Origin: Cydia pomonella
Lineage: Eukaryota; Arthropoda; Insecta; Lepidoptera; Tortricidae
Assembly (NCBI RefSeq): GCF_033807575.1
Contig: NC_084729.1
Span: 9,300,001 to 9,364,000 of the forward strand
DNA: 64,000 bases
Direction: 5' to 3'
Program-made: the position numbers and the translations under genes
Shown: piece after piece, positions 41,301 through 50,218 of the stretch
Layout: every line of letters starts with the position of its first letter
Numbering within the stretch: the stretch's first letter is position 1
Notes under the pieces: model-generated
The model's database searches: none
Seen by the model: only the letters and a program-made list of their open reading frames with translations
Told to the model about the DNA's origin: nothing

Positions 41301-44300
41301 TGATTATGGAACCTTTATCTGCAGGAACTCGCTTTGTGCCTCGCGCCGTCCTAGTGGACCTGGAGCCTGGCACCATGGACGCTATCCGCTCTTCCACCTA
41401 CGGCCAGTTGTTCCGTCCGGACAACTTCGTCTTTGGCCAGAGCGGAGCCGGTGAGTTAATTTAATCGAGTTAAATGATATTTCAGATCATTAGGCTTCGC
41501 TTGAAGACGAGAGTGTGTAAGTGTTCTGTTTAAGGGTTTTAAATCGACACGAGTTGCGAATTACCTATTTGCACATGTATCGTATCGTACAACGTGCGTA
41601 CAACGTTTTACAGTAGAGTCTATGCGGAAAGAGAAGAGTCGTAGAATGTATATGGGATATGGGGGTCCCTTAAATATATTTTTTTATACTACGTCGGTGG
41701 CAAACAAGCATACGGCCCGCCTGATGGTAAGCAGTATCCGTAGCCTATGTACGCCTGCAACTCCAGAGGAGTTACATGCGCGTTGCCGACCCTAACCCCC
41801 TCCCGCCCCTCGTTGAGCTCTGGCAACCTTACTCACCGGCAGGAACACAACACTATGAGTAGAGTCTAGTGTTATTTGGCTGCGATTTTCTGTAAGGTGG
41901 ATGTACTTCCCCAGTTGGGCTCTGCTCTAGATCTGGAATGACATCCGCTGTGCTGCGCCCTACCACACAAAGCGAGATGACATTCACAGTACCCATACCT
42001 CTCATGTGAACGTAGTTTAAGTAAAACTCCATGACTTTTCTCTTTCCGCACATTCTCTACATATTATGACCCTTTAAATTTTCGACATAGTTACGTAATG
42101 TGCTAATTATCGCAAGAGTGCGGTAAAGTAGCATCACATGTACTGCAAAGTATATTTTTACTTTTATGAGAACACTTACCTACACCAAAAAGTCCCCAGG
42201 GTGTAGGGGTGTAAGTGTCCCCCACTAGCAATTACTAAATTGTAGCCAAAGGCAATCATTTTTATCTACCTGCCCCTCCCCATATACTATCGGCTGCCCG
42301 TCGACCCTATCTTTGTCATCGGGAACCGTCAGCTCAATTTAGTTCAATATGTTTTCATAATAAACACTAAATTGTCTCCGCAGGTAACAACTGGGCGAAA
42401 GGCCACTATACTGAGGGCGCTGAGCTGGTGGACGCCGTCATGGACGTCGTCAGGAAGGAGTCAGAGGGTTGCGACTGTCTTCAAGGTCCCTACTTTAAAA
42501 AGATAAACACATAACAAACAATAAAAAAAAAGTAAATATTTCCTACTTCACAAAATCGATCCAAGAAATCAGCGCTGGTCTCCTGTAAAGATCAGTTGAT
42601 GATGGTTGCCTCAAGAGATTAACACAAAATCAGAAAATTTATTAATTTTCCTGTATAAGTTATAAGTTAATTATATCACACAGAACCAATAGAGCTGGGG
42701 CTCCGGTGCTTCCCACGATTCATGCAGGCGACTAAGAGACGAGCACGCAACGAACTCACCGCGGCCGCGCAACATATTTGCTTACATTTTTTTCAAAATT
42801 CCCACTTTCCCAGTGTCTCAGTACCCACTAACGCAGCATTACGCGTGATCGTTACGCACTCGCCTCGCTTTCAACTCTTCCGCAAATCACCAGTGTGATA
42901 GTGATAAGGCTCTATGATGATGCTATTTATACTACCTACTCTTAACTGTCATGTCCAGGGTTCCAGCTCACCCACTCCCTGGGCGGCGGCACGGGCTCCG
43001 GCCTCGGCACGTTGCTGCTCAGCAAGCTGCGCGAGGAGTACCCCGACCGCATCGTCAACACCTTCAGCGTCATGCCTTCACCCAAGGTAGTTTCAGTATA
43101 CATGAGCTCTGAAGTTTCTTTAGATTATTGCCTGAAAGCAACCTGTACAGGATCGACCAAAAAACTAAATTTTAAAAATCTTCTAGAGTACAAAAATTTT
43201 CATCTTAGCCCAGGTTCAGCTTTTAGACTTTCGTACGTCTTCGGTACCTTTTTTCTGGGATCATTTGGGTATTCCTCTCAACGTCCAGCCATCACTTCTC
43301 GGGTTTTCCATATGCCAGGCAAGTCTAGACGGAGATGGCATAGGTAGAATCTGCTGAACTAGCCGATGTCAATACGAAGTTGACTGGAAATCAAAGGAAG
43401 GTACTCAAATATTTCTACTTGTAGCCTAAGCAATTTGTTATCCTTAATATCTTCTGGCTATGTCTTCTGTTGTACAGGTGTCCGACACGGTAGTAGAGCC
43501 ATACAACGCCACTCTTTCCGTGCACCAGCTGGTAGAAAACACGGACGAGACCTTCTGCATCGACAACGAAGCGCTCTACGACATCTGCTTCAGGACTCTG
43601 AGGCTCTCGGAACCTACGTATGGAGATCTAAATCATCTTGTTTCGGTAGGTATAGTGATGAACATGGCGAGATCTCTGTACGTACAGCTCTGGGTGTATC
43701 TTCTTCATACGAGAAATGCCTAATATTAACTGAAAATTTACGAATGATCAATTAACTGTGTCAACGACGGTAGATATGTATAATTCTAAACCCTCGAGTT
43801 GCTCTTAATACCCCTTGTTTTCCGAAGTGACGCCTCAGTTTCCATTTTGTAATTAAATATTTTCACTTGGGTAAGTAACTTTTATGTACTTCCTGGAATG
43901 TCTCACAAAATGATTAATTTTGCTCATACAGTTGACGATGTCCGGAGTGACGACATGCCTCCGGTTCCCCGGACAGCTCAACGCGGATCTCCGGAAGTTA
44001 GCCGTCAACATGGTGCCTTTCCCTCGCCTGCACTTCTTCATGCCTGGTGAGTCCACTATTGAGTTATTTTGTAAGTTTGTAACTCTGTCACCAGTAATCT
44101 CATCATCTTTCTAGCGTTTTCCCTGCATTTTGCCACGGATCACTTAGATAGCCTGGGGTTCACTTGTCAACGTAATCGCAAGAACTGGCACAGACACTAG
44201 TTTAACTATTTTTTACGAAAGCAACTGCCATCGAACCTTCCATTCTAGAGGGGAAGGCCTTATTGTGAATATTGGGATTAGTCCGGTTTCCTCAACAATG

Positions 44301-47300
44301 ATTTCCTCGACCGCCTGTCAGTAACTTAGTAATTTATTAGAACGAATTTCAGTATTAACTAATAGCTAACTATTGAAATGGATACTTAATAAATAAGTCA
44401 TTTTTCAGGGTTCGCTCCACTGACCGCCAGAAACAGCCAAGGCTACAGAGCTCTCACAGTACCAGAATTAACTCAACAGGTAGTATTTTAAAACCAAAAT
44501 TGAAAATTTAGGATCACGATTGACAATGCATGAATCCGTCAGAACATCAGCAACCTGTGGCGTCTCCTCTGTCTTTCAACGACGTGTCACGAGATTTTAT
44601 TTGAAAAAAGGTGTTTTTAATATAATCTCATAGAAATTTCAAGTGTAATAAACACACGTGTAATCCTGACATGTCAGGGAATATCGTGACGTATGGCAAC
44701 GCAACGCTCTCTATAATTAATGAAGTACCTATGGTTTCGGTAGATGTTCAGCCCCGGCAACATGATGACGGCGTGCGACCCGCGGCACGGGCGCTACCTC
44801 ACCGTGGCGGCCATCTTCCGCGGCCGCATGTCCATGAAAGAAGTTGACGAGCAGATGCTCACTGTCCAGGATAAAAACTCTAGGTAAGTGGAGGCAAAAA
44901 CCCTCAGGAGATAAATATTACTGAAATTTTTGGTTTGCAGGAGATGGAAAAAATTCGCCATGCCCTCTTCCTCCTTGCCCTTTACAAAAGAAAAAGTCTA
45001 ATGTTCTATATCTAAAATTATAAAATGATCTAGAATAATCTTTAGTAGTTACCAGAGTAAAGTCTGAAGATTGAAAATGTGAATGTTGAATAGACAAATT
45101 GTTGGGCAGAGCTTTTTTCAGTCTGTGGCCTCCAAAAGGGGCTTGCGAGGATCCGCATTTCGGCAAATCTTTAGATAACTAGCAAGAATTATTGCAACAG
45201 TGCAAAAAATTGGTTCAGACTGACGAGCAGTCGGAGCAGCAATAAATAGGCATAGTACCTTCTCACCTCTTCCGCAGTCAGAAAATCAGTCTTACGAATC
45301 AGGCAATATTTCCTGCCTTATTTTATCAACTATCACTGAGAAAAAAATAGTACATTACGATACAAGTGCGAAAAATAGGAAATTCGAATAGGAATTACCT
45401 ATTCGCACATGTATCGTACAACGTTTTACAGTACATATGGCCCTTTAACTGTTCGACACAGTATCGTAATATGCTAATTTTCGCACTAGTGCGGTAAAGA
45501 AGCACTATATGTACTGTAAAAACATTTAAAACAATTGAAATTGCATTAACGTTTCATGCTTTAAACAGTTCTATATAACCCTATCAAACAAAACAGTAAA
45601 TTTTATTGTTCCGAAAAGACAGTAAATTTTACTGTTTTGAGTAGCTAAAATGTAATGACTGTTCGTTTTTTAAACTGTTTTGCAAATATTTGTTGATATT
45701 GTATAAAGCATTTAATCTAAATGAAAACCACTTTGATTTGTGCTCGATAGATCATATTTTTTTCAGTTTACTACTAATCACTATTACTACTATATGTAGG
45801 ACTGATTTTCCCTATTTCCCTTTATTGCAAACCATGGTATACATTATGTTGTTAACTTGTTACAAATGATAAAGTATCACATGGACCCTGACAGGGTATA
45901 ACAAGTATATTCTTAAAACAAATGCAATAAGGTGATAACAATTTTGCCATTATACTTATCTTTCAGGAGCTCTGCAACAGAATAGTAGGCTATCTGAACC
46001 TTTCCTAACCTTTTGTCCCCAGTTACTTCGTGGAGTGGATCCCCAACAACGTGAAGGTGGCGGTGTGCGACGTGCCGCCGCGCGGCGTCAAGATGGCGGC
46101 CACGTTCGTCGGCAACTCCACCGCCATACAGGAGATCTTCAAGCGCGTCTCCGAGCAGTTCACCGTCATGTTCCGCCGCAAGGTACCTCTACTTTTTAGT
46201 CGGGAATCGTGGCCGTATCATACAAGCGACATCACTACCTTCAATAGTGGATGACGTGGGCTTTTAATGAAATACGATGTTCAACTCACAGTCTTTACTG
46301 GGCAACACTGATTACGGTTACTCACCAGCTATCAGTTGCGAGGCTGAGGTCCTAAAAATGGCACCAAATATCACCGTGGAGGACGGAGGATGAGGGGTCA
46401 AAATATAGCCAAAAAATATGACGTGATTAATGGAAGAGCCCTAAGACGCGTACTTGGCGTGTTGTTTAGAATTTTCTTAATAGGCGGGCGGGTTTTCCTG
46501 TAGATGTTCATTTATTACGTAAGACGATTTAGAGGGGAGGTGGCTCGAACATGTCTAATCGTATTTTTTCTTACAAGGGAGTGGGAGGGGGTTTTCATAG
46601 TTAACATAAGATCAGAAAGATGCGAAAATTTTCAAATTTCTATGTAATTATGACATTTAAATTAATACTTCCACACTCTGTGCTAACACGGTACAGAGTT
46701 AGCTTAGACGGGCTCCAGTACCTTTATAGAGACAAATAATCGTTCCAAAAATTTTTTTTTTTAATAAACTAAATAAATGATTTATTTTAGATTCTTACGT
46801 AATATAGGGGGGAGGTGAGAGGTTTAATCTATTCATATTTTTTTCTTACATAGGGGCGGGAGGGGGTCAAAAACTGGCAAAAATCGTCTTACGTAATAAA
46901 TGAATGACACCCAAGCGAAAGAATTCTAAATTAAACCACAAGCGTAGAGAGTGCTTCATAAAGTGAAATGTTGAGCGCTGCCAAGGTTCCAAACAAGTTA
47001 ACTTTACTGCCAAGTGAAACATATACACTAAGTACCTATTTTAATACCCTTGTGTTATTCGCAGGCATTCCTTCATTGGTACACGGGCGAGGGCATGGAC
47101 GAGATGGAGTTCACGGAGGCCGAGAGCAACATGAACGACCTGGTGTCGGAGTACCAGCAGTATGAGGTGAGGATTATTATTATTTGTATGTCTTTCCCAT
47201 CACAGACCAATGGTGTTGCAGACCTTTGGGAGGCGTGCGCGGAGCCGAACCGAAGCCATCACGTAGAGTCCTTTTTGACACTTTAGGTAGATGAATGAGT

Positions 47301-48720
47301 ACTTCTAGTTTTTAAGTTATAGATTATTAATCAGATAGTTACAATTGTTACAAACAACCATTGTTTATTATGGAGGAGCGGGACTTCCTGACACAGGTAT
47401 TTCTTACCTACTAGGAAGACCCAACCTTGATGGTCACATGTGTACCCAACAGTTATGAAATATAAAAAAAAAAAAAACATTTTTTCATGTAATATGATGA
47501 GGTGTAAGTCCAGAGCAGATGCTGCGTTTGCCCGTGTCATGGGACGTACGCAGAGACAGCACCCGTCGGGGTGAAAGGCCTATTGAGAGTTGATGGAATC
47601 TAAAATGATCTGGGCTATGGAATAAAAAAAAAATAGTATTACAAAGTTTTTCAACCTGTGGGGCTGTATGCAGCGATGGAATATATTTATACTACTTATT
47701 ACTCTTTTTGTAAAGCTATTAGAGAATATTAGGTATAGTATTTTTCAAACAGCTTGGGTACACTGATAGGTGTCATCTCCATACAATTTATAACCTAAAC
47801 GCAAAATCTTGCAAAATCGTACTGGAATGACATTTGTCACCAATCACCATACCTAAGCTTTTTGAAATATAATATATGTACAAGATGTAACAAAAGTAGA
47901 GGAGATCCGTTGAAGGGCATCGTGTACATCGTGTTCTGATTAGGAAAAAACTAGAACAAAAAAATATCTTTTACTTTTTCCTAATTAGAACCCCCGGAAT
48001 CCCCACTATTTTTGTTATACCTTGTATACTCGTTCGTTCTGTAGCTGGCCCCAAACGGCTAATCCTTTGTCTATTGTAAGTAAAACCGCACTTGCTACCT
48101 GCAAACCAAAAAAATCATTCTAATTGGCATCTGAGCGCGGGTTAGTCCAACGCTCAAGTAACCAGTGTAGGTGCGCTCTCCGATAACGCGCCTTTGTTAC
48201 GCATCTCGAGGACACTTAGACTGGTTCGGTAGGTTTCAACTCGCCGGCACTCAGTAACCGTAGAGGGACCACACACATTCTCACAACATGTTATTCCATC
48301 ACATCATTTTGAATCTTATTGCAATTCACGTAATCGTAATTCAATAATCGGTTAAAGTGTTTTAATTCAATCAGAGTTGTACATACTTATAGTATGGAAT
48401 TGTCATTTCAGAGTATATTAGTTTTAAACTGTAATTCTGTGTTAATATTAAATAAATAAATAATAATAAATAATAAAGCGACCGACACTTTTTTGTGTAG
48501 GTAAGTAGCACGTGCGGTTTTACTTACCTGATTGTGGACTGTGGATTAGCCGTTCGGGCCAGCTACAAGACGAACGACTAGATGCTGTTGCCTTGTAGTC
48601 TGATCTGTTCTTTTGATACTGTCTGAAATAAAAACGATATTCCAGGAGGTGGGAGTAGAAGATGGAGAATTCGATGAACAAGAAGAGATGCCCGGAGACG
48701 AATATACTGAGGAAGGATAA
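29333..48720 (+). CDS. Beta-tubulin, 12 coding exons
   Basis: Exons 29333-29389, 39284-39395, 41325-41450, 42384-42485, 42959-43086, 43478-43645, 43932-44046, 44409-44479, 44744-44883, 46023-46182, 47065-47166 and 48646-48720. All introns are GT-AG and phases close, giving 1356 nt and 451 residues, the usual beta-tubulin length. It is the GTP-binding beta subunit of the microtubule dimer. Visible: the MREI N-terminus used in tubulin mRNA autoregulation, the GGGTGSG tubulin signature in exon 5, NNWAKGHYTEGAELVD, VVEPYNATLS, MSGVTTCLRFPGQLN and an acidic tail EDGEFDEQEEMPGDEYTEEG. It departs from common isotypes at several places (GIDTTGHYHG, AADGTRFVPR, DAIRSSTYGQL), so it is probably a specialised isotype; which one I cannot say. 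Intron 1 is 9.9 kb and full of transposons. Confidence 0.96.
29645..29765 (+). repeat. Family A repeat, copy 5, in tubulin intron 1
   Basis: TTTTTTAATACCACGTCGGT, then GACAAACAAGCACACGGCCT, TAGTCTATGGACGCCTGTAA and TCACATGCGCGTTGCCCACC. A more degraded relative (GATGGCAAACAGCC, TTATGGACGC) follows at 29828-29925. Confidence 0.75.
29992..30691 (+). repeat. Family C repeat, copy 2
   Basis: Starts AACCGGCCAAGAGCATGTCG then TAGGGTTCCGTA, ends GACTACGGAACCCTAAAAA. Interior ACAGACAGACAGACGGACAT and GTAGAGTTGAAGC. The inverse copy is at 35634-36270. Confidence 0.85.
30692..31381. other. Tubulin intron 1, unassigned
   Basis: No coding frame. AGTACAGTCAGCGATAAAAA near 31300 and GTACAGTCGGCGATATAAAC near 25240 are similar, so an unclassified short repeat is probably present. 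Confidence 0.4.
31382..31515. repeat. Foldback MITE in tubulin intron 1
   Basis: GTACAGTCACGTCTGAAAAT and CCAAAAATATGTACA are mirrored by GTATACATATTTTTGG and ATATTTTTAGACATGTC. It belongs to the group of hairpin elements with GTACAGTC ends (22529, 37638). Confidence 0.65.
31516..31864. repeat. Family E repeat (CGCACTAGTGCGGTAAA type)
   Basis: TTTTCGCACTTGTATCGTAT, TTTTGCAGTACATATGATGC and CTAGTGCAGTAATTTGCAC strings recur at 41560-42150 and 45355-45530. The two halves of this copy repeat one another. Confidence 0.6.
31925..31932. repeat. 8-bp target duplication, left (CCCTCAGG)
   Basis: CCCTCAGG directly precedes the inner hAT start and is repeated exactly at 34418-34425 after its end. Confidence 0.9.
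31933..34417. mobile_element. Inner hAT element, 2485 bp
   Basis: Ends CAGGGGCGGATTAA (31933) and TTAATCCGCCACTG (34417) match as inverted repeats at 13 of 14 positions. Flanked by a perfect 8-bp duplication CCCTCAGG, the size expected for hAT transposition. The subterminal string GGCGCGGGGCCCTTAGCA occurs near both ends. No transposase is recognisable: frames at 33335-33667 and 33717-34034 have no hAT motifs. A MITE (33021-33261) is nested inside. It is a defective or non-autonomous copy sitting in tubulin intron 1. Confidence 0.9.
33021..33261. repeat. TIR MITE nested in the inner hAT
   Basis: TACCGTAAAACCACCCAACT then ATAGTCCA and CCAACTATGGTCCAC; right side GTGGACCATAGTTG, TGGACTATAGTTGGG and TAGTTTTACGGTA are the inverse. 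Arms are about 45-50 bp, total 241 bp. Confidence 0.88.
34418..34425. repeat. 8-bp target duplication, right (CCCTCAGG)
   Basis: Exact repeat of 31925-31932, immediately after the right end of the inner hAT. Confidence 0.9.
34572..34952. other. Spacer with a SINE tail fragment
   Basis: ACAGAAATTGACTAGTCCCA near 34831 and CAATAAGCTCAATAAG match the tail of the tRNA-derived SINE (minus orientation). Its continuation (ATAAGGCTTGTGTTGT) is at about 35420, so later insertions split this SINE. Confidence 0.55.
34953..35414 (+). mobile_element. Helitron-like element
   Basis: Begins TC after an A (A|TCTTATACC) and ends with a GC-rich hairpin ACCGAGCAAAGCTCGGT (35384-35400), ten bases, then CTAA, which is the 5'-TC / hairpin / CTRR arrangement of Helitrons. 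The base after CTAA is G rather than the expected T, so the call is tentative. It contains a tRNA-like segment at 35179-35250. Confidence 0.5.
35179..35250 (+). repeat. tRNA-like relic
   Basis: TGGTCCAGCGGGTTAAG resembles an A box and GAGTTCGAATCTC a B box, with a T-run after it. The acceptor stem does not pair beyond three bases and the anticodon arm is poor, so this is a tRNA-derived segment, not a working tRNA gene. Confidence 0.55.
35634..36270 (-). repeat. Family C repeat, copy 3 (inverse of copy 2)
   Basis: TAGGGTTCCGTAGTCAACTA at the low end and GAGCATGGCCCGATATGCTC then TTGGCCGG at the high end. It matches 29992-30691 in reverse along most of its length, including the GTCTGTCTGTCTGTC run. 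Confidence 0.85.
36366..37102 (+). repeat. Family C-related repeat, copy 4, with internal duplication
   Basis: GCGGCCAAGTGCGAGTCGGA at the start, GCTACGGAACCCTAAAAA at the end. A block containing TTGGAAGTGTCTCTCGCGCA and GATACCCCACACGTATGGGT occurs twice, at about 36488-36647 and 36784-36945. Confidence 0.8.
37230..37380 (+). repeat. Family C fragment, copy 5
   Basis: AACACTAACGATCACGGAGC, GACGGACAGACGGACATGGC and GTTCCTAGTTGACTATAGAA correspond to the 3' part of copy 2. Confidence 0.8.
37638..37776. repeat. Foldback MITE (GTACAGTCAAGTGTAAAAAT)
   Basis: GTACAGTCAAGTGTAAAAAT and its inverse ATTTTTACACTTGACTGTA bound an element of about 139 bp; the middle has imperfectly inverted CAACTTACTCAAAAATAT and ATATCTTTGAGCAACTTG. 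Confidence 0.8.
37794..37926. repeat. Family B palindromic MITE, copy 3
   Basis: GGCTATAACCGCGAAAATCG at the left, GAATTTCGGTTTCTGCGGTC at the right, with the shared TTTTTCTCTATCACTCTTA interior. Confidence 0.8.
37927..38430. other. Tubulin intron 1, unassigned
   Basis: No coding frame or repeat end recognised. Confidence 0.35.
38431..38678. repeat. Family D palindromic MITE, copy 2
   Basis: CATTGACGTACCTATATATC then TTAAGGACC; right GGTCCTTAGATATATGTCAA. The interior matches 17483-17740 in reverse (TGGTGTCACTCACGAATT, CCAATCGCGTTGTGGCGT). Confidence 0.85.
39045..39168. repeat. Family B palindromic MITE, copy 4
   Basis: GGGGCCTGCCGCGAACCCTG at the left and GTGTTCGCGGTAGTAGGCC at the right. 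Ends 115 bases before tubulin exon 2. Confidence 0.75.
39464..39591. repeat. Family B palindromic MITE, copy 5
   Basis: GGGCTGTAACCGCGAAAATC at the left and GATTTTTGCGGTAGGCC at the right, starting 69 bases after tubulin exon 2. Confidence 0.82.
39696..39830 (-). mobile_element. Short LINE 3' tail fragment
   Basis: TCGTTTATTGCGAGCCATGG then ACACATGGCACCCTGAAAAG. A like segment (CCTTTATTGCAAACCATGGT, CACATGGACCCTGACAGGGT) is at 45820-45930 and a third, more distant one at 49019-49110. Confidence 0.5.
39831..40250 (-). mobile_element. Ty3/gypsy reverse transcriptase fragment
   Basis: The minus-strand frame contains LLPSGPAQFCLF, then KKWRSVVDYRQLNYKIQDDK, FQLPNITEILDSL and a decayed continuation. 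VVDYRQLN followed by LPNITEILD is characteristic of the N-terminal half of a Ty3/gypsy reverse transcriptase. Protease, integrase and LTRs are not visible. It lies in tubulin intron 2 and is interrupted by a LINE fragment at about 40250. Confidence 0.78.
40251..41003 (-). mobile_element. 5'-truncated LINE fragment
   Basis: The minus-strand frame (40416-40970) reads KLASACFALRRLARVVSRDV, SCYFATVHSILQYGVELWGR, RVQKRAIRAIVQVGQST and HVMGPTVYNRLP, the C-terminal third of a Jockey/CR1-like ORF2 downstream of the catalytic YADD. The 3' end is an ATGAAT-type microsatellite (about 40262-40310). It is related to the fragment at 21934-22270. It lies within tubulin intron 2. Confidence 0.85.
41004..41324. 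other. Tubulin intron 2, repeat-like
   Basis: CTTCTTCTTCTTCTATGTTA at the start, then non-coding DNA up to the exon 3 acceptor. It looks repeat-derived, but no second copy occurs in this window. Confidence 0.4.
41560..42150. repeat. Family E repeat, interrupted by a family A copy
   Basis: CACATGTATCGTATCGTACA and TTTTACAGTA on the left, AATTATCGCAAGAGTGCGGT and ATCACATGTACTGCAAAG on the right. A foldback around GCGGAAAGAGAA / TTCTCTTTCCGCA encloses the family A insertion. Confidence 0.55.
41667..42020 (+). repeat. Family A repeat, long copy 6, in tubulin intron 3
   Basis: TTTTTTATACTACGTCGGTG, GGCAAACAAGCATACGGCCC, GCCTGATGGTAAGCAGTATC, CTCCAGAGGAGTTACATGCG, GTTGAGCTCTGGCAACCTTA, then TATTTGGCTGCGATTTTCTG and AGCGAGATGACATTCACAG. 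It is the longest copy in the window and shows the order of blocks in the others. Confidence 0.85.
44096..44330 (+). repeat. Family G repeat, copy 1, in tubulin intron 7
   Basis: CCTGCATTTTGCCACGGATC, TAGCCTGGGGTTCACTTG, ACGAAAGCAACTGCCATCGA and GGGATTAGTCCGGTTTCCTC. A shorter copy is at 62788-62900. Confidence 0.75.
45355..45530. repeat. Family E repeat in tubulin intron 9
   Basis: ACGATACAAGTGCGAAAAAT, CGCACATGTATCGTACAACG, TTTTACAGTACATATGGCCC and TTTTCGCACTAGTGCGGTAA. Confidence 0.65.
45818..45930 (-). mobile_element. LINE 3' tail fragment in tubulin intron 9
   Basis: CTTTATTGCAAACCATGGTA and TCACATGGACCCTGACAGGG match the fragment at 39696-39830. Confidence 0.5.
46504..46908. repeat. 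TIR element, about 405 bp, in tubulin intron 10
   Basis: TGTTCATTTATTACGTAAGA then CGATTT at the left, AAATCGTCTTACGTAATAAA then TGAATGA at the right. Subterminal TTTTTTCTTACAAGGGAGTG and GGAGGGGG strings occur twice. A disrupted relative is at 48795-49680. Confidence 0.8.
47736..47872. repeat. Family F MITE, copy 2, in tubulin intron 11
   Basis: TAGTATTTTTCAAACAGCTT then GGGTACACTG and AGGTGTCATC; right ATGACATTTGTCACC and AAGCTTTTTGAAATAT are inverse. Related to 10973-11115. Confidence 0.7.
47878..48032. repeat. Foldback MITE in tubulin intron 11
   Basis: GTACAAGATGTAACAAAAGT then AGAGGAGATCCG, mirrored by CGGAATCCCCACTATTTTTG then TTATACCTTGTATAC. The centre has AGGAAAAAACTAG / CTTTTTCCTAATTAG. 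Confidence 0.75.
48041..48566. mobile_element. 526-bp TIR element with about 60-bp arms, tubulin intron 11
   Basis: GTAGCTGGCCCCAAACGGCT then AATCC and AAGTAAAACCGCAC / GCTACCT; the right end is the inverse (GTAAGTAGCACGTGCGGTTT, TTACTTACCTG, GGATTAGCCGTTCGGGCCAG). No coding capacity. It ends 80 bases before the last tubulin exon. Confidence 0.85.
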
Positions 48721-48794
48721 GTCCTAGTCATCACTTCTCAATTCTCATGTGTCGCATATCATTTGCTACACTCTGGGCGAGTTGGGTAGTGGTA

Positions 48795-49680
48795 CTGTCA
48801 CAGGGGGGGGGGGGGATGTTGACCATATCTTATTTTTTATATAAACAGGATACAAGGGAGTTTTGATAGTTCTTACGTAAGATCACAAAAATGCACAAAG
48901 TTAAGAATTAAGATTATAGGTACTTCAAAAAGCGCGGACTGATCAAAATTTTAAATAAAGATAAATCATAAAAAATAACTTTACTTCTTACATTGGTGTA
49001 TGAAGTAAAGTTCAAAATTCAAAATGTTTATTGCATATCACATTACACATTATTAGGTGGAGCTTATAAGTGAGTTCATATGTGACACCCTGCAAGGGCA
49101 CAGCAATACATATACTTAAAACTAACATGCATATATTAACATTATTAATCAAATTTATCATTAAAAAATTCATGTACACTATAGTTCTTTTTTATTACCG
49201 ACCGATTTTAGGACCGTCAACTTCGCTCTTCCGGCAATTCGTTTTCTGTGCCGTTCGTCTTTAGAACGGACTTCCCTACGGCATCAAAAATGCTCAAAAT
49301 AAGTTTGCATTTAAAAAATCCTTACGTGCTTTCTTTGCTAGCAGAATGAAAAATTAATAATGTATGTGTAAGCTCTATATGTTTTGTCGTTATCTATGTA
49401 TGTATATATTATAAGAAATATAATTATGTATATTTATGTATGTATGTATTATGTATGTATGTATGGTATGTTATTGTATTATATTTGGTTGTTGCTGTTA
49501 AAGTAGCACCGCCCACAATCTCTCTGCGTTGCCTAAAGGTTGACTGGTAGAGAATGCCTCATGGCATTAAGTCCGCCTTTTGTACTATAAGGTTTTCTTT
49601 TGTGCAATAAAGATTAAATAAATAAATAAATATGAGGGAGTCATAATCATTCAAAAATCATCTTACGTAATAAATGAATG
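48795..49680. repeat. Disrupted TIR element split by LINE debris
   Basis: Left: a G-run with ACAAGGGAGTTTTGATAGTT and CTTACGTAAGATCAC; right: AAAAATCATCTTACGTAATA then AATGAATGG. These correspond to the two halves of the element at 46504-46908, with LINE sequence (49019-49640) between them. The left portion overlaps the probable 3' UTR of beta-tubulin; an AATAAA at 48954-48959 could be its polyadenylation signal. Confidence 0.55.
49200..49640 (+). mobile_element. LINE 3' end with microsatellite tail
   Basis: A decayed frame contains NGLPYGIKNAQNKFAFKKSL then RAFFASRMKN and a stop near 49358, the C-terminus of a Jockey/CR1-like ORF2. The 3' UTR has a (TATG)n tract (about 49390-49465) and ends TTTTGTGCAATAAAGATTAA then ATAAATAAATAAATA. 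Confidence 0.75.
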
Positions 49681-49710
49681 GTCCCAACCCAATCTCACTT
49701 CCTACTATTC

Positions 49711-49735
49711 CATTGACATATATCTAAGGACGGGC
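49711..49735. repeat. Single end of family D MITE
   Basis: CATTGACATATATCTAAGGA then CGGGC, identical to the terminal block of the copies at 17483 and 38431. The rest of the element is missing. Confidence 0.7.
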
Positions 49736-49960
49736 ATATCCCATGGGAAATTTATTGTTTAGGTTTAAAGAATCTTTATTACTCATAAGAATATTACAAT
49801 TCACTTACATGAGTAAACATACTTATACTAAGAATTAATTATTATGACCACCTTAACATATTTTTGACAATCAGGATCACGACCCCAAAATGATCCAGTA
49901 TTAGCGTTAAAATTGTACCCAGAGTGTAACCTATGATGATGATGTCATGAGCCAATAGGC
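49736..49960. other. AT-rich spacer
   Basis: No feature recognised. Confidence 0.35.
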
Positions 49961-50021
49961 ATTAGGCGGGTCCACACAGAGCGAGATTAGCGTATGCTCG
50001 CTCTGTGTGGACCCGCCTAAT
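49961..50021. repeat. Perfect 25-bp inverted repeat
   Basis: ATTAGGCGGGTCCACACAGA-GCGAG at 49961-49985 and its exact inverse at 49997-50021, with an 11-base loop. Related arms are found at 24883-24975. Confidence 0.9.
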
Positions 50022-50218
50022 AAGATATGAGATTGAACAACAAACTTATGAGTATAGAAATACGTACAAACGTACTTATGGTTGTATAATGTGAGCTGAC
50101 TGTCCAAGTTTCTATTACATTAGAGTGTAAGAACTATTGTTATACAAAATTATAATTTTTTCCTTATACATTGAGATATTTGGTTTTTTTTTTTTGCTTC
50201 ATTATAAGTACATATAAT

